DNA of 45,866 bases, from positions 1 to 45,866 of the forward strand of contig JALWYV010000044.1 of assembly GCA_027003075.1 (NCBI GenBank), given 5' to 3'. The notes beneath the pieces were generated by a model. That model ran no database searches, was not told the DNA's origin, and worked only from the letters and a program-made list of their open reading frames with translations. The DNA is from Caldifarciminota bacterium. Lineage in GTDB: Bacteria; Hydrothermota; Hydrothermia; LBFQ01. Made by a program: the position numbers and the translations under genes. Shown here piece by piece: positions 1 to 7,376 of this stretch. How positions within the stretch are numbered: position 1 is the first letter of the stretch; each line of letters opens with the position of its first letter.

Positions 1-367
1 ATCTGTCCTTTACGTAGCTCGTAGAGGAAACGATCTCAACTACCAAATCGGGAGGGCCATAGATACGCTCCTTTACGATATTCTTGCGTCCTCCGGATAC
101 AAAGAGGATGTCCGGCTGGACAACGGTTGTTTTGGAGAGTACCACATCCACAGGGGCGTACAGAGCAAGGCCAAGATTCCCTTCGCTGACGAACTTTTCT
201 ATAAGGAGAAAAAGCCGCTTTGAAATTATCTGATGCTCCGTCGTAGGTGCTGGCATCTCTTCCAACCTCCCGTTTATGAGCTCGTACCTCTTGTCGTCCT
301 CAAGGCGGAGGTAGTCCTCGTAGGTTAAAACCTCTTCCCCCGGCCTATCAAGTACGGCTTTCCTCAT
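1..367 (-). CDS. Uma2-family nuclease-fold protein, partial (C-terminus beyond window)
   Basis: About 122 residues can be read; the 3' end lies left of the window. The N-terminus contains VLTYEDYL and RYELINGRLEEMPAP, followed by TVVQPDILFVS and GPPDLVVEIVSS, the PD-(D/E)XK-like core of the Uma2 (DUF820) family. The family has a restriction-endonuclease fold, and its members are usually of unknown cellular role and often occur in many copies. The start overlaps the stop of the upstream gene as ATGA, with GGAGG in the end of that gene as ribosome-binding site. It is the fourth copy of a tandem array. The Uma2 assignment is firm; nuclease activity is inference. Confidence 0.85.
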   Translation of the reverse strand, partial: MRKAVLDRPGEEVLTYEDYLRLEDDKRYELINGRLEEMPAPTTEHQIISKRLFLLIEKFVSEGNLGLALYAPVDVVLSKTTVVQPDILFVSGGRKNIVKERIYGPPDLVVEIVSSTSYVKDR

Positions 368-927
368 TTCAACACCTCCTCAACTTTTACTTTAAAGCCC
401 TTAAGGACGCAAGACTTAACCTCCCCGCTGCCAGAGGCGACGGTGTGCAAGGCGTACTTGCCATCCTTCAAACACCAGACTTCTATAGCCCTGTATTCCG
501 GATAAACTATCCAGTATTCCTTAACGCCGTACCTCTCGTAGAGGGAGAACTTCTCGTACCTATCGCGGCGATAACTACCCGGTGAAACTATCTCTATCGT
601 CAAGTCAGGAGGACCAAAGAGACGGCCGTTCTTGATGTTCTTCAGGTTATCCTTGGATATGAAGAGGATGTCGGGCTGGACGACTACGGTCTCGGAGAGG
701 ATCACGTCAAAGGGCGCATAAACAACCACCCCCATATTCCTGTCGTTGACGAAACGATCAAGTGCTATCACTATCGCTTTAGAAATCAGCTGATGCTCAA
801 ACCCCGGTGCGGGCATCTCCTCCAACCTCCCGTTTATAACCTCGTAGCGTTTGTCGCCTGTAAGACGAAGGTAGTCCTCGTAGGTCCATACCTTATCCTT
901 CGGCCTATCAACTACTGCTTCCTTCAT
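364..927 (-). CDS. Uma2-family nuclease-fold protein
   Basis: Full-length Uma2 (DUF820) protein of about 187 residues. It has VWTYEDYL, RYEVINGRLEEMPAPGFEHQ, the acidic motif VVQPDILFIS, PPDLTIEIVSPGS and the downstream Lys of YGVKEYWIV, which together make up the expected PD-(D/E)XK-type site. A TTG six bases upstream (933) is possible, but I chose the ATG at 927 because AGGAGG lies six bases before it. It overlaps the end of the preceding Uma2 gene by 20 bases and the next copy by ATGA. Very similar to the copy at 1471-2034. Catalytic activity and target are unknown. Confidence 0.85.
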   Translation of the reverse strand: MKEAVVDRPKDKVWTYEDYLRLTGDKRYEVINGRLEEMPAPGFEHQLISKAIVIALDRFVNDRNMGVVVYAPFDVILSETVVVQPDILFISKDNLKNIKNGRLFGPPDLTIEIVSPGSYRRDRYEKFSLYERYGVKEYWIVYPEYRAIEVWCLKDGKYALHTVASGSGEVKSCVLKGFKVKVEEVLK

Positions 928-1474
928 CTCCAACCTCCTTTAGCAGGTCTTTAAGCCTGAACTTCACGTCCTCTAAAAGTTTAACCTCATCCTTTTCAGA
1001 GAAAACCTTAACTCCTCCTTCATCAACCACCATTACCTTCCTATCCTCCGGGAATACCCATACCTGCCTCTTAACCCCCCACCTCCTGTAGTCTTCTATC
1101 TTCTCAAGGATGTAGGGCAGGCTGTCGGAAGGTGATACTATCTCTACTATCAGGTCGGGAGGCACTTCTATCGCCCCTCCTTTCAGCTTCCACCTATCTC
1201 CGGATATCGCCACCACGTCCGCCCCCCGTAAGGTCAGGGGAGAACGGGAGAGTAGTAGCGCAACCTCACCACTAAGGACGATATAAGGTCCTTTAGATTT
1301 GATCAGTAATCCGGTTATAAGGGCTTCCATAAAACCGTGTATATCCCCCGCAGGCATCTTTCTAACCTCCTTGCCTTTCACGACCTCTGAAACTTCCGCC
1401 GGGATCCGCCCGCTTAAGTAGTCCTCGTACGTCCAGACTTTTCCCTTCGGTCTTTCAAGTACAACCTCCTTCAT
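908..1474 (-). CDS. Divergent Uma2-family protein
   Basis: A 188-residue member of the same tandem array, clearly more diverged than its neighbours. It keeps the shared N-terminal signature (MKEVVLERPKGKVWTYEDYL), then departs: the RYEVINGRLEEMP segment becomes EVVKGKEVRKMPAG, and the QPD motif becomes GADVVAIS with the Asp kept. PPDLIVEIVSPSDS and the late Lys (WGVKRQVWVF) remain, so the nuclease-fold core residues look intact. The N-terminus is almost that of its neighbour, so its first exchangeable segment may have come from a sister copy while the body belongs to another Uma2 subfamily. Start and previous stop overlap as ATGA. Confidence 0.8.
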   Translation of the reverse strand: MKEVVLERPKGKVWTYEDYLSGRIPAEVSEVVKGKEVRKMPAGDIHGFMEALITGLLIKSKGPYIVLSGEVALLLSRSPLTLRGADVVAISGDRWKLKGGAIEVPPDLIVEIVSPSDSLPYILEKIEDYRRWGVKRQVWVFPEDRKVMVVDEGGVKVFSEKDEVKLLEDVKFRLKDLLKEVGDEGSSS

Positions 1475-2034
1475 TTCAAAACCTCCTCAACCCTCATTTT
1501 AAAACCTTTAAGAACGCAGGACTCAACCTCACCGCTACCAGCGGCGACGGTGTGGAGGACGTACTTACCGTCTTTTAAGCACCAGACCTCTATGGCTCTG
1601 TATTCCGGATATACCAGCCAGTACTCTTTGACACCGTGTTTCTCGTAGAGTGCAAATTTCTCATACCTGTCCCTCTTATAACTGCTCGGCGAGACTATCT
1701 CAACGACCAGATCGGGAGGGCCAAACAGCCTACCGTTTTTTATGTTCTTCAGGTTCTCGTTGGATATGAAGAGGATGTCAGGCTGAACGACGACCGTATC
1801 GGATAGCACGACGTCAAAGGGTGCAGGAAGAACCTTGCCCATACCTTTATCCCTTACGAAGAGATAGAGCAGCACATTCAGAGTGTTCAGAACCTCCTGA
1901 TGCTCAAAGCCCGGTGCCGGCATTTCGTGCAACCTCCCGTTTATGAGCTCGTACCTCTTGTCGTCCTCAAGGCGGAGGTAGTCCTCGTACGTCAGGACCT
2001 TATTTTCGGGTCTCTCAAGCACCGCCCCCTTCAT
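1471..2034 (-). CDS. Uma2-family nuclease-fold protein (first of the array)
   Basis: A 187-residue Uma2 (DUF820) protein, the first of the four in transcription order. Motifs: VLTYEDYL, RYELINGRLHEMPAPGFEHQ, TVVVQPDILFIS, PPDLVVEIVSPSS, HGVKEYWLVYPEYRAIEVW. It lies 60 bases downstream of the secA stop, so it could be read through from secA, but a TAAAAT hexamer and a six-codon leader reading frame sit immediately in front. The start is supported by GGAGG in the leader. The C-terminal RVEEVLK tail is shared with the copy at 364-927, and it supplies the ribosome-binding site of the next gene. Confidence 0.85.
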   Translation of the reverse strand: MKGAVLERPENKVLTYEDYLRLEDDKRYELINGRLHEMPAPGFEHQEVLNTLNVLLYLFVRDKGMGKVLPAPFDVVLSDTVVVQPDILFISNENLKNIKNGRLFGPPDLVVEIVSPSSYKRDRYEKFALYEKHGVKEYWLVYPEYRAIEVWCLKDGKYVLHTVAAGSGEVESCVLKGFKMRVEEVLK

Positions 2035-2051
2035 TTCAAAACCTCCTTCAT
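2031..2051 (-). other. Possible six-codon leader peptide (MKEVLK) coupled to the Uma2 array
   Basis: An ATG seven bases after a TAAAAT hexamer opens a frame of six codons, MKEVLK, ending in TGA that overlaps the Uma2 start as ATGA. The bases match the 3' end of the Uma2 genes (EEVLK then ATGA), so this may be the leftover tail of an earlier array copy that now serves as a translated leader bringing ribosomes to the first Uma2 gene. Translation is inferred, not shown. Confidence 0.35.
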
Positions 2052-2058
2052 CAAGGGT

Positions 2059-2064
2059 ATTTTA
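2059..2064 (-). promoter_or_regulatory. Candidate -10 element of the Uma2 array (TAAAAT)
   Basis: TAAAAT on the minus strand, seven bases before the leader ATG at 2051, matches the spacing seen at the other leaderless starts of the window. No clear -35 box. Confidence 0.4.
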
Positions 2065-2094
2065 AAGCCGATTTACTGTGAAACCCGGAGAGTC

Positions 2095-5000
2095 TTAATC
2101 CTCAAATACGACCCCTCTCCTCCTCCGCTTCTTCCTCTTCTTCGCCGCAGCCGGTACGGGTACCTCCTCCCCGGAAGGTTTCTTCTCCGGCATGGGTACG
2201 AACATGGGAGGAGGCTCCGGCTGGGCGGTCTGGAGATACTGAATTCTGAAGAGCCTCTCAAGGGTCAGGTCCCTTATCCTGTCCAGAGTCTTGTTGAAGA
2301 CGGCGAAGGCCTCCTTCTTGTACTCAACAAGGGGGTCCTTCTGGCCGTAGGCCCGGAGTCTCGTCTCCTCCTTCAGGTGGTCAAGGTGGTAGAGGTGGTC
2401 CTTCCATATCTCGTCAAGGGTGGTTAAGAGGACCCACCTCTCGGCCTCCCGCATGGCCTCGCTCCCCAGCTCCTCCTCCTTCTTCCGGTAGAGATCCATC
2501 ACCTTCTGGAGTATCCTCTCCCGCAGCTCCTTCCTGTCGGTTATCTCGTCTATGAAGGTGAAGTCCCCGAGGAACAGGAGGGTGAGCCTCTCCTTTATGG
2601 CCTTCTTGTCCCAGAAGTCGGGGTTGGGTGAGTTGGCGTACTCCTCTATGAGCTGATCCACCAGCTCCTCCATAAACTGCTTTATGACGTCCTGAACGTC
2701 CTCCCCGGCCACTATACGGTCCCGCAGGGTGTATATTACGGTGCGCTGACGGTTCAACACCTCGTCGTACTCAAGGAGCCTCTTCCTCATCTGGAAGTGC
2801 ATGTACTCCACCCGCTTCTGGGCGTTCTCTATGGCCTTGGTGACCATCTTGGACTCCTGGGGCCACTTCTCCTTGTAGCCGAACTTCTCGGACATCTCAA
2901 CGGCCTTGTCCGCCCCGAAGAGCCTCATCAGGTCGTCCTCAAGGGAGAGGAAGAACTTGGACATACCGGGGTCCCCCTGACGGCCGGACCTACCCCGCAG
3001 CTGGTTGTCTATCCGCCGGGCCTCGTGCCTCTGGGCGCCCATCACGTACAGGCCGTAGTACTCCCAGGTTGAGGGGTCGTTCTCGTCGTAGGGCGGTATC
3101 TCCCCCCTCTTCACGATCTCCTTCCAGGTGGGGGGCGGATCCTCCTTCACCTCCTCAATTATCTTCTTTACGGTCTCCTTGTCGTAAGGCTCAAGTACCC
3201 CCTTCTCCAGTTTGATGTCCGTACCCCGTCCGGCCATGTTGGTGGCGATGGTGACGGCCCCCCTCCTGCCGGCGAGGGCGACTATCTTGGCCTCCCTCTC
3301 GTGGTGCTTGGCGTTCAGGACCTGATGGGGGATCCTCCGCAGCCGCAGATACCGGGAGAGCAGCTCGGACTCCTCTATGGACGTTGTACCCACCAGTATG
3401 GGCCTCCCGAGGCGGTGCCACAGCTCAATCTCCTTAACCATCGCGAGGTACTTGTCCCTCTTCGTGCGGTATATGATGTCGGGCTTATCCACGCGGCGCA
3501 CAGGCCGATTGGTGGGGATGGTGATGACGTCCAACTTGTATATCTCCCAGAACTCCTGGGCCTCCGTGGCGGCCGTCCCGGTCATCCCGGCGAGGACCTC
3601 GTACATCTTGAAGTAGTTCTGCAGGGTGATGGTGGCGAAGGTCTGGGTCTCCTGCTGGATGGGTACCCCCTCCTTGGCCTCCACCGCCTCGTGCAGGCCG
3701 TCGCTCCAGCGTCTTCCGGGCATGAGACGGCCGGTCTTCTCGTCCACGATTATGACCTTCCCCTGCATCACGACGTAGTCCACTTCCTTCTCAAAGAGGG
3801 TGTATGCTTTTATGAGCTGCTGGAGGGCGTGGAGCTTGTCCGTCTTGTCCTGAAACTCCCTGTAGAGGGCCTCCTTCAGCTCGTACTTCTCCTTGGGGGA
3901 GAGTTTGGGGTTTATCTCAATCTCGTGTATCTCGGTGGATATGTCCGGGAGCTTGAAGAGGTCGGGGTACTTCCATATCTTCTGGAGCTCGTGCCACTTC
4001 TTCTTCGTGTAATGCTCGTTTACGAAGTCCCTCCCCTTCTCCGTGAAATCCACCGTGTGGAACTTCTCGTCCACGACGAAGTAAAGCTCGGCGTCCCACT
4101 CCCTGATCTTCTTGTCCCGCAATCCCTCGCTCTCCATCTTATCCACGAGGGACATCATCCCCGGCCTCTGGAGGAGGTTGAAGAGGCGACGGTTCTTGGG
4201 GTCTCCACGCTTCACCTGTAGGAGGCGGCGGGCGGCCTCCTTCTTCCTGCCCTGCGATAGGAGCCTCTCGGCGTCGTCAAGGAACCGGGCGACCAGTTTC
4301 TTCTGCTCCTTGTACATCGCCTCAACGACGGGCTTCATCTCCCGGTACCTCTCCACGTTGGAGTGCTGGGCGGGTCCGGAGATTATGAGGGGGGTACGGG
4401 CTTCGTCTATGAGGATGGAGTCTATCTCGTCTATTATGGCGTAGTAGTGGCCCCGCTGTACCTTCTCCTCCTTGGAGAAGACCATGTGGTCCCGCAGGTA
4501 GTCAAACCCGAACTCGGAGGCCGTCCCGTACGTGATGTCGGCCTGGTAGGCCCTCTTGCGCAGCTCGTGGGGCATCTGGGAGTATATGACGTCCACAGTG
4601 AGGCCGAGGGTGTCGTAGAGGGGGTACATCCACTCCCTGTCCCTCTGGGCGAGGTAGTCGTTCACCGTGGCGAGATGGGCGCCCTTGTTCTTTATGCGAC
4701 CTATGAGGCCGTGGAGGTACATGGGGAGCGTGGCGACGAGGGTCTTACCCTCACCCGTGGCCATCTCGGCTATCTTCCCCTCAAAGAGGACGATGCCACC
4801 GATGAGCTGGACGTCGTAGTATATCATCTCCCAGCGGGTCTTTATCCCCCGCACCTCGTACTCGTAGCCCTTCTCGGTGAGGAGTTTGGTGGCGTACTTG
4901 GCAACGGCGAAGGCCTCCGGAAGGAGTTCCATCGGCCTGGCGCCCTCCCTGAGGGCCTTCTCAAAGTACTCTGTGCGCTTGAGGATCTCCTCCGGGGTTA

Positions 5001-5118
5001 GGTTCAACCTCTCGTAAATGCGGTTTATCTTCTCAACTATCTTCCACCTCTTCCTGACCTCCCTCTGGTTCCTGCTCGCCGTTAAAAAGTTACTGAACTT
5101 CTCTACTATTCCTAACAC
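2095..5118 (-). CDS. secA: Protein translocase ATPase SecA
   Basis: Motor ATPase that drives unfolded secretory proteins through SecYEG at the inner membrane. About 1,007 residues. Walker A (MATGEGKT) lies near residue 120 and the DEID Walker B box near residue 230; the MAGRGTDIKL and QLRGRSGRQGDPG motifs of the second helicase domain are clear. Residues about 270-370 hold an extra helical, charged insertion of the type I associate with FCB-group SecA. The C-terminus has no Cys-rich zinc motif and ends in a Pro-rich and then Lys/Arg-rich tail (AAAKKRKKRRRRG). I chose the GTG at 5118 over a TTG at 5127 because LGIVEKF aligns with the usual SecA N-terminus and TATAAT lies eight bases before it. 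Confidence 0.97.
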   Translation of the reverse strand: MLGIVEKFSNFLTASRNQREVRKRWKIVEKINRIYERLNLTPEEILKRTEYFEKALREGARPMELLPEAFAVAKYATKLLTEKGYEYEVRGIKTRWEMIYYDVQLIGGIVLFEGKIAEMATGEGKTLVATLPMYLHGLIGRIKNKGAHLATVNDYLAQRDREWMYPLYDTLGLTVDVIYSQMPHELRKRAYQADITYGTASEFGFDYLRDHMVFSKEEKVQRGHYYAIIDEIDSILIDEARTPLIISGPAQHSNVERYREMKPVVEAMYKEQKKLVARFLDDAERLLSQGRKKEAARRLLQVKRGDPKNRRLFNLLQRPGMMSLVDKMESEGLRDKKIREWDAELYFVVDEKFHTVDFTEKGRDFVNEHYTKKKWHELQKIWKYPDLFKLPDISTEIHEIEINPKLSPKEKYELKEALYREFQDKTDKLHALQQLIKAYTLFEKEVDYVVMQGKVIIVDEKTGRLMPGRRWSDGLHEAVEAKEGVPIQQETQTFATITLQNYFKMYEVLAGMTGTAATEAQEFWEIYKLDVITIPTNRPVRRVDKPDIIYRTKRDKYLAMVKEIELWHRLGRPILVGTTSIEESELLSRYLRLRRIPHQVLNAKHHEREAKIVALAGRRGAVTIATNMAGRGTDIKLEKGVLEPYDKETVKKIIEEVKEDPPPTWKEIVKRGEIPPYDENDPSTWEYYGLYVMGAQRHEARRIDNQLRGRSGRQGDPGMSKFFLSLEDDLMRLFGADKAVEMSEKFGYKEKWPQESKMVTKAIENAQKRVEYMHFQMRKRLLEYDEVLNRQRTVIYTLRDRIVAGEDVQDVIKQFMEELVDQLIEEYANSPNPDFWDKKAIKERLTLLFLGDFTFIDEITDRKELRERILQKVMDLYRKKEEELGSEAMREAERWVLLTTLDEIWKDHLYHLDHLKEETRLRAYGQKDPLVEYKKEAFAVFNKTLDRIRDLTLERLFRIQYLQTAQPEPPPMFVPMPEKKPSGEEVPVPAAAKKRKKRRRRGVVFED

Positions 5119-5126
5119 GAGTTGCA

Positions 5127-5132
5127 ATTATA
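5127..5132 (-). promoter_or_regulatory. Candidate -10 element of secA (TATAAT)
   Basis: TATAAT on the minus strand, eight bases before the secA GTG start at 5118. It leaves no room for a ribosome-binding site, which suggests a leaderless mRNA. It also argues against the TTG at 5127, which overlaps the hexamer. Confidence 0.6.
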
Positions 5133-5241
5133 CAGCCGGACGGATTGTTCCCTCTTACCATCTACGACCATTGAACTCTGGGAACGCCGACGCTTACTTT
5201 ACCGGAGGCTTCGTCAGGTGTGGGGCTGACCTTCCGAATCC

Positions 5242-6072
5242 CTATATCCCCTCTACATCACCGAGTTCCTTATCAACCGCGTCCCCATCCACGTCAACGG
5301 TGACACTCCCGGAGGAAAGAACACCGGTGGAGTCCACCGTGGCCGATCCTTTAGTGTTCACGCGAGCGTTAAAGTTACCGCCATTGAAAGTTCCATCTGC
5401 TCCGTTCCTCTGCACCTGTGAAACACTACCCTTCCATACGACCGTCATACTCCCGGAGCGTGGAGTTAAAAGGGTTCCCGAAACGTCAGGGTTGAAAGAA
5501 GTACGTGCGGTATCCAGAGAAAGCGTGAGGTTCAGAGTTCCGCTTCCCACGTGTTTCTGATAAGAGACGTCCACACCAACCAGCATCTCGTCCGATGTGA
5601 AGTACCATCCGCTACCGCTTCCCTTCGGAGTCAACGTGATATTCACGTTCTTACTTCCGTACTCAAGTGAAAGGTTCGCTTCGTCTCCAAGAGTTATCTG
5701 GCCGTTGCCCGGGGAGGAGTCGTCGTTATCTATCAGGCTGAAGTCACCGCTCAGATTGTACGTGATGCTGAGCGATCCATCCACCACAGTACCGCTACAG
5801 GCTGTCACGTTCACTGACGAAGCCGGGAAGCCATCCCCGTCCATATCCACAAACGAAGAGGTATCCACCCCACAGGAAGGCAAAACCCTGAGATCTCTGA
5901 GGAGGTAGGCCGCGGCGAAGTAGTGGTTGTTTATACCTCCGCCGAACATACTCTTCGTTATGATCACCACCGTCTTGTAAGGTTCCTCGGGAAGGGACTT
6001 CTTACACGATGCGAAAGCTATGACACCGGCGAGGGTGATAGCCACACCATAAATGCGAAAGTTCTTTTTCAT
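5242..6072 (-). CDS. Predicted secreted lipoprotein of unknown function
   Basis: A 276-residue protein with a basic N-terminus, a hydrophobic stretch and FASCKK near residue 23, a near-match to a lipobox. The mature protein is rich in Ser, Gly, Thr and Asn, with Asp-rich loops such as DMDGDGFPAS and IDNDDSSPGNGQ that could bind calcium. The repeated beta-strand-like pattern suggests a beta-rich extracytoplasmic protein. No family recognised. It has its own TATAAT nine bases before the ATG. The 120 bases between its stop and the secA start show no terminator I could recognise. Confidence 0.7.
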   Translation of the reverse strand: MKKNFRIYGVAITLAGVIAFASCKKSLPEEPYKTVVIITKSMFGGGINNHYFAAAYLLRDLRVLPSCGVDTSSFVDMDGDGFPASSVNVTACSGTVVDGSLSITYNLSGDFSLIDNDDSSPGNGQITLGDEANLSLEYGSKNVNITLTPKGSGSGWYFTSDEMLVGVDVSYQKHVGSGTLNLTLSLDTARTSFNPDVSGTLLTPRSGSMTVVWKGSVSQVQRNGADGTFNGGNFNARVNTKGSATVDSTGVLSSGSVTVDVDGDAVDKELGDVEGI

Positions 6073-6081
6073 GAGTCAGGT

Positions 6082-6087
6082 ATTATA
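6082..6087 (-). promoter_or_regulatory. Candidate -10 element of the lipoprotein gene (TATAAT)
   Basis: TATAAT on the minus strand, nine bases before the ATG at 6072, in the AT-rich gap between two divergent genes (6073-6299). Confidence 0.55.
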
Positions 6088-6180
6088 TCGCAGGTAGTAC
6101 AATAATTTTATGATGTTGATGATATAATTCTTAAAACCCCAAAAACATATGACTGTTACTTTATTACTGTTGTACGTTGA

Positions 6181-6200
6181 TGCAGATTTGGGATTCTGCA
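6181..6200. repeat. Inverted repeat in the divergent intergenic region
   Basis: TGCAGA and TCTGCA arms, six bases each, separated by eight bases, in the AT-rich region between the divergent genes starting at 6072 and 6300. It could be an operator or a chance hairpin; there is no T-run to make it a terminator. Confidence 0.3.
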
Positions 6201-6287
6201 GTGTAATAAATTAATGTCTGATGTTAAAACTAACTCACGTCCGTAGCGTTTACTGTAGGTGCATAACATAAAAGGGTAATTCATCTG

Positions 6288-6293
6288 TAGAAT
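6288..6293 (+). promoter_or_regulatory. Candidate -10 element of the V4R sensor operon (TAGAAT)
   Basis: TAGAAT six bases before the ATG at 6300; no ribosome-binding site is present, so the transcript is probably leaderless. Confidence 0.6.
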
Positions 6294-6299
6294 TATCTC

Positions 6300-7373
6300 A
6301 TGGCTGAATTAGACAAAGGAACAAGTAATATAAAACGAAGAATTATGGACTTATTTAAAAATTTTGATGATATTCAGAAGGGCGGAGCATCCGTAGTCAT
6401 ACGTCTGAGAAGACAACCCTTTGACGATCCCCTTCTTACGGTTTACTTCGTGAAAGGCAGGCCCATAATGGCCAACTCTTTCGTAGTTCATGAGCCGTGG
6501 TACGACGGACTTCTTGATGAAAAGGAGGTAGAAATGGCGAAAGGTGACCTCCTGGCTTACGCACATCAGAAATACGGAGATGAACTGTTTGAGCATCTGG
6601 AAACCTACAGTCGTACGGTGATTGAAAGGGTAGTAGAGGAAATTAACCGCAACGGATGGGACTTTTCTCTCCGGCAGGACAATCTCAGAGAAGAGGCCAT
6701 AAAGGAACTGTTCGGTGGTGGAAAGGACCTGAAGTTAAAGGTGAAGGAGGTTGACGACACCCTCTCCATTCTACCGGAGTTAAACTCCATGGGTATAAAT
6801 CTGGTCCTGTTTACGGATACCATGGAGCAAGCCGGTAAGGGTCTGAGCGCCCTCAGAGATATACACTACCACATGCTCGCCTCCGGCATAGGGGGACATT
6901 ACATCCTGTTCTTCCCGTACAGTATGGTCGTCTATGGAACCTTCAAGGGGCATGAATTTATCGGGGATGCGGAGTACGGACCGAATCTATCCCGGCTGTT
7001 TCCCCTGCTCAAAAAAGAGGTCAGCACGGCTCCTGAACTTCTAAAGAAGTATACATGGGAAACGACCGGTAAAGTGGGAGTGGGAAGACCTTTCGGTCTA
7101 TACGTCCGTTATAAGGAGAAGGGGGTTCTTACGGTTTTCAGGAGTAGCAACGGAAGTATTTACCCCTGCAGGATACAGGTATCTCCGCCTGAAAGGACAA
7201 TAAAGGAAGTCAACCGCCTTCGGGATAATCTGTCCAACATGATAGAGGAAGTCATGAAAAAAATAAAAGATCAGCCCCGCAGTCTGCTACGTATGGAAAT
7301 ACACCGGTACGTCAGATCCTACCCCCATCCGGACGACCTCTACACACACCTTAAAGTTAACTTCAATCTGTAG
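6300..7373 (+). CDS. Unknown cytoplasmic protein paired with a V4R-domain protein
   Basis: A 357-residue soluble protein without signal peptide or membrane segments. The first 120 residues (VVIRLRRQPFDDPLLTVYF, KGRPIMANSF, then a helical stretch) faintly recall DUF4388/PATAN-type regulatory modules, in which a strand pair is followed by a residue run such as GRPI; this is a weak resemblance only. The C-terminus is helical and charged. It lies three bases upstream of the V4R-domain gene, so the two are probably one operon and may act together, for example as sensor and adaptor. Function not recognised. Confidence 0.75.
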   Translation: MAELDKGTSNIKRRIMDLFKNFDDIQKGGASVVIRLRRQPFDDPLLTVYFVKGRPIMANSFVVHEPWYDGLLDEKEVEMAKGDLLAYAHQKYGDELFEHLETYSRTVIERVVEEINRNGWDFSLRQDNLREEAIKELFGGGKDLKLKVKEVDDTLSILPELNSMGINLVLFTDTMEQAGKGLSALRDIHYHMLASGIGGHYILFFPYSMVVYGTFKGHEFIGDAEYGPNLSRLFPLLKKEVSTAPELLKKYTWETTGKVGVGRPFGLYVRYKEKGVLTVFRSSNGSIYPCRIQVSPPERTIKEVNRLRDNLSNMIEEVMKKIKDQPRSLLRMEIHRYVRSYPHPDDLYTHLKVNFNL

Positions 7374-7376
7374 AAT

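Noticed and set aside
3301-4221. Open frame (306 codons) antisense to secA
   Set aside because: Fully inside secA, low-complexity Leu/Val/Gly/His translation, no start signals; a shadow of secA codon use.
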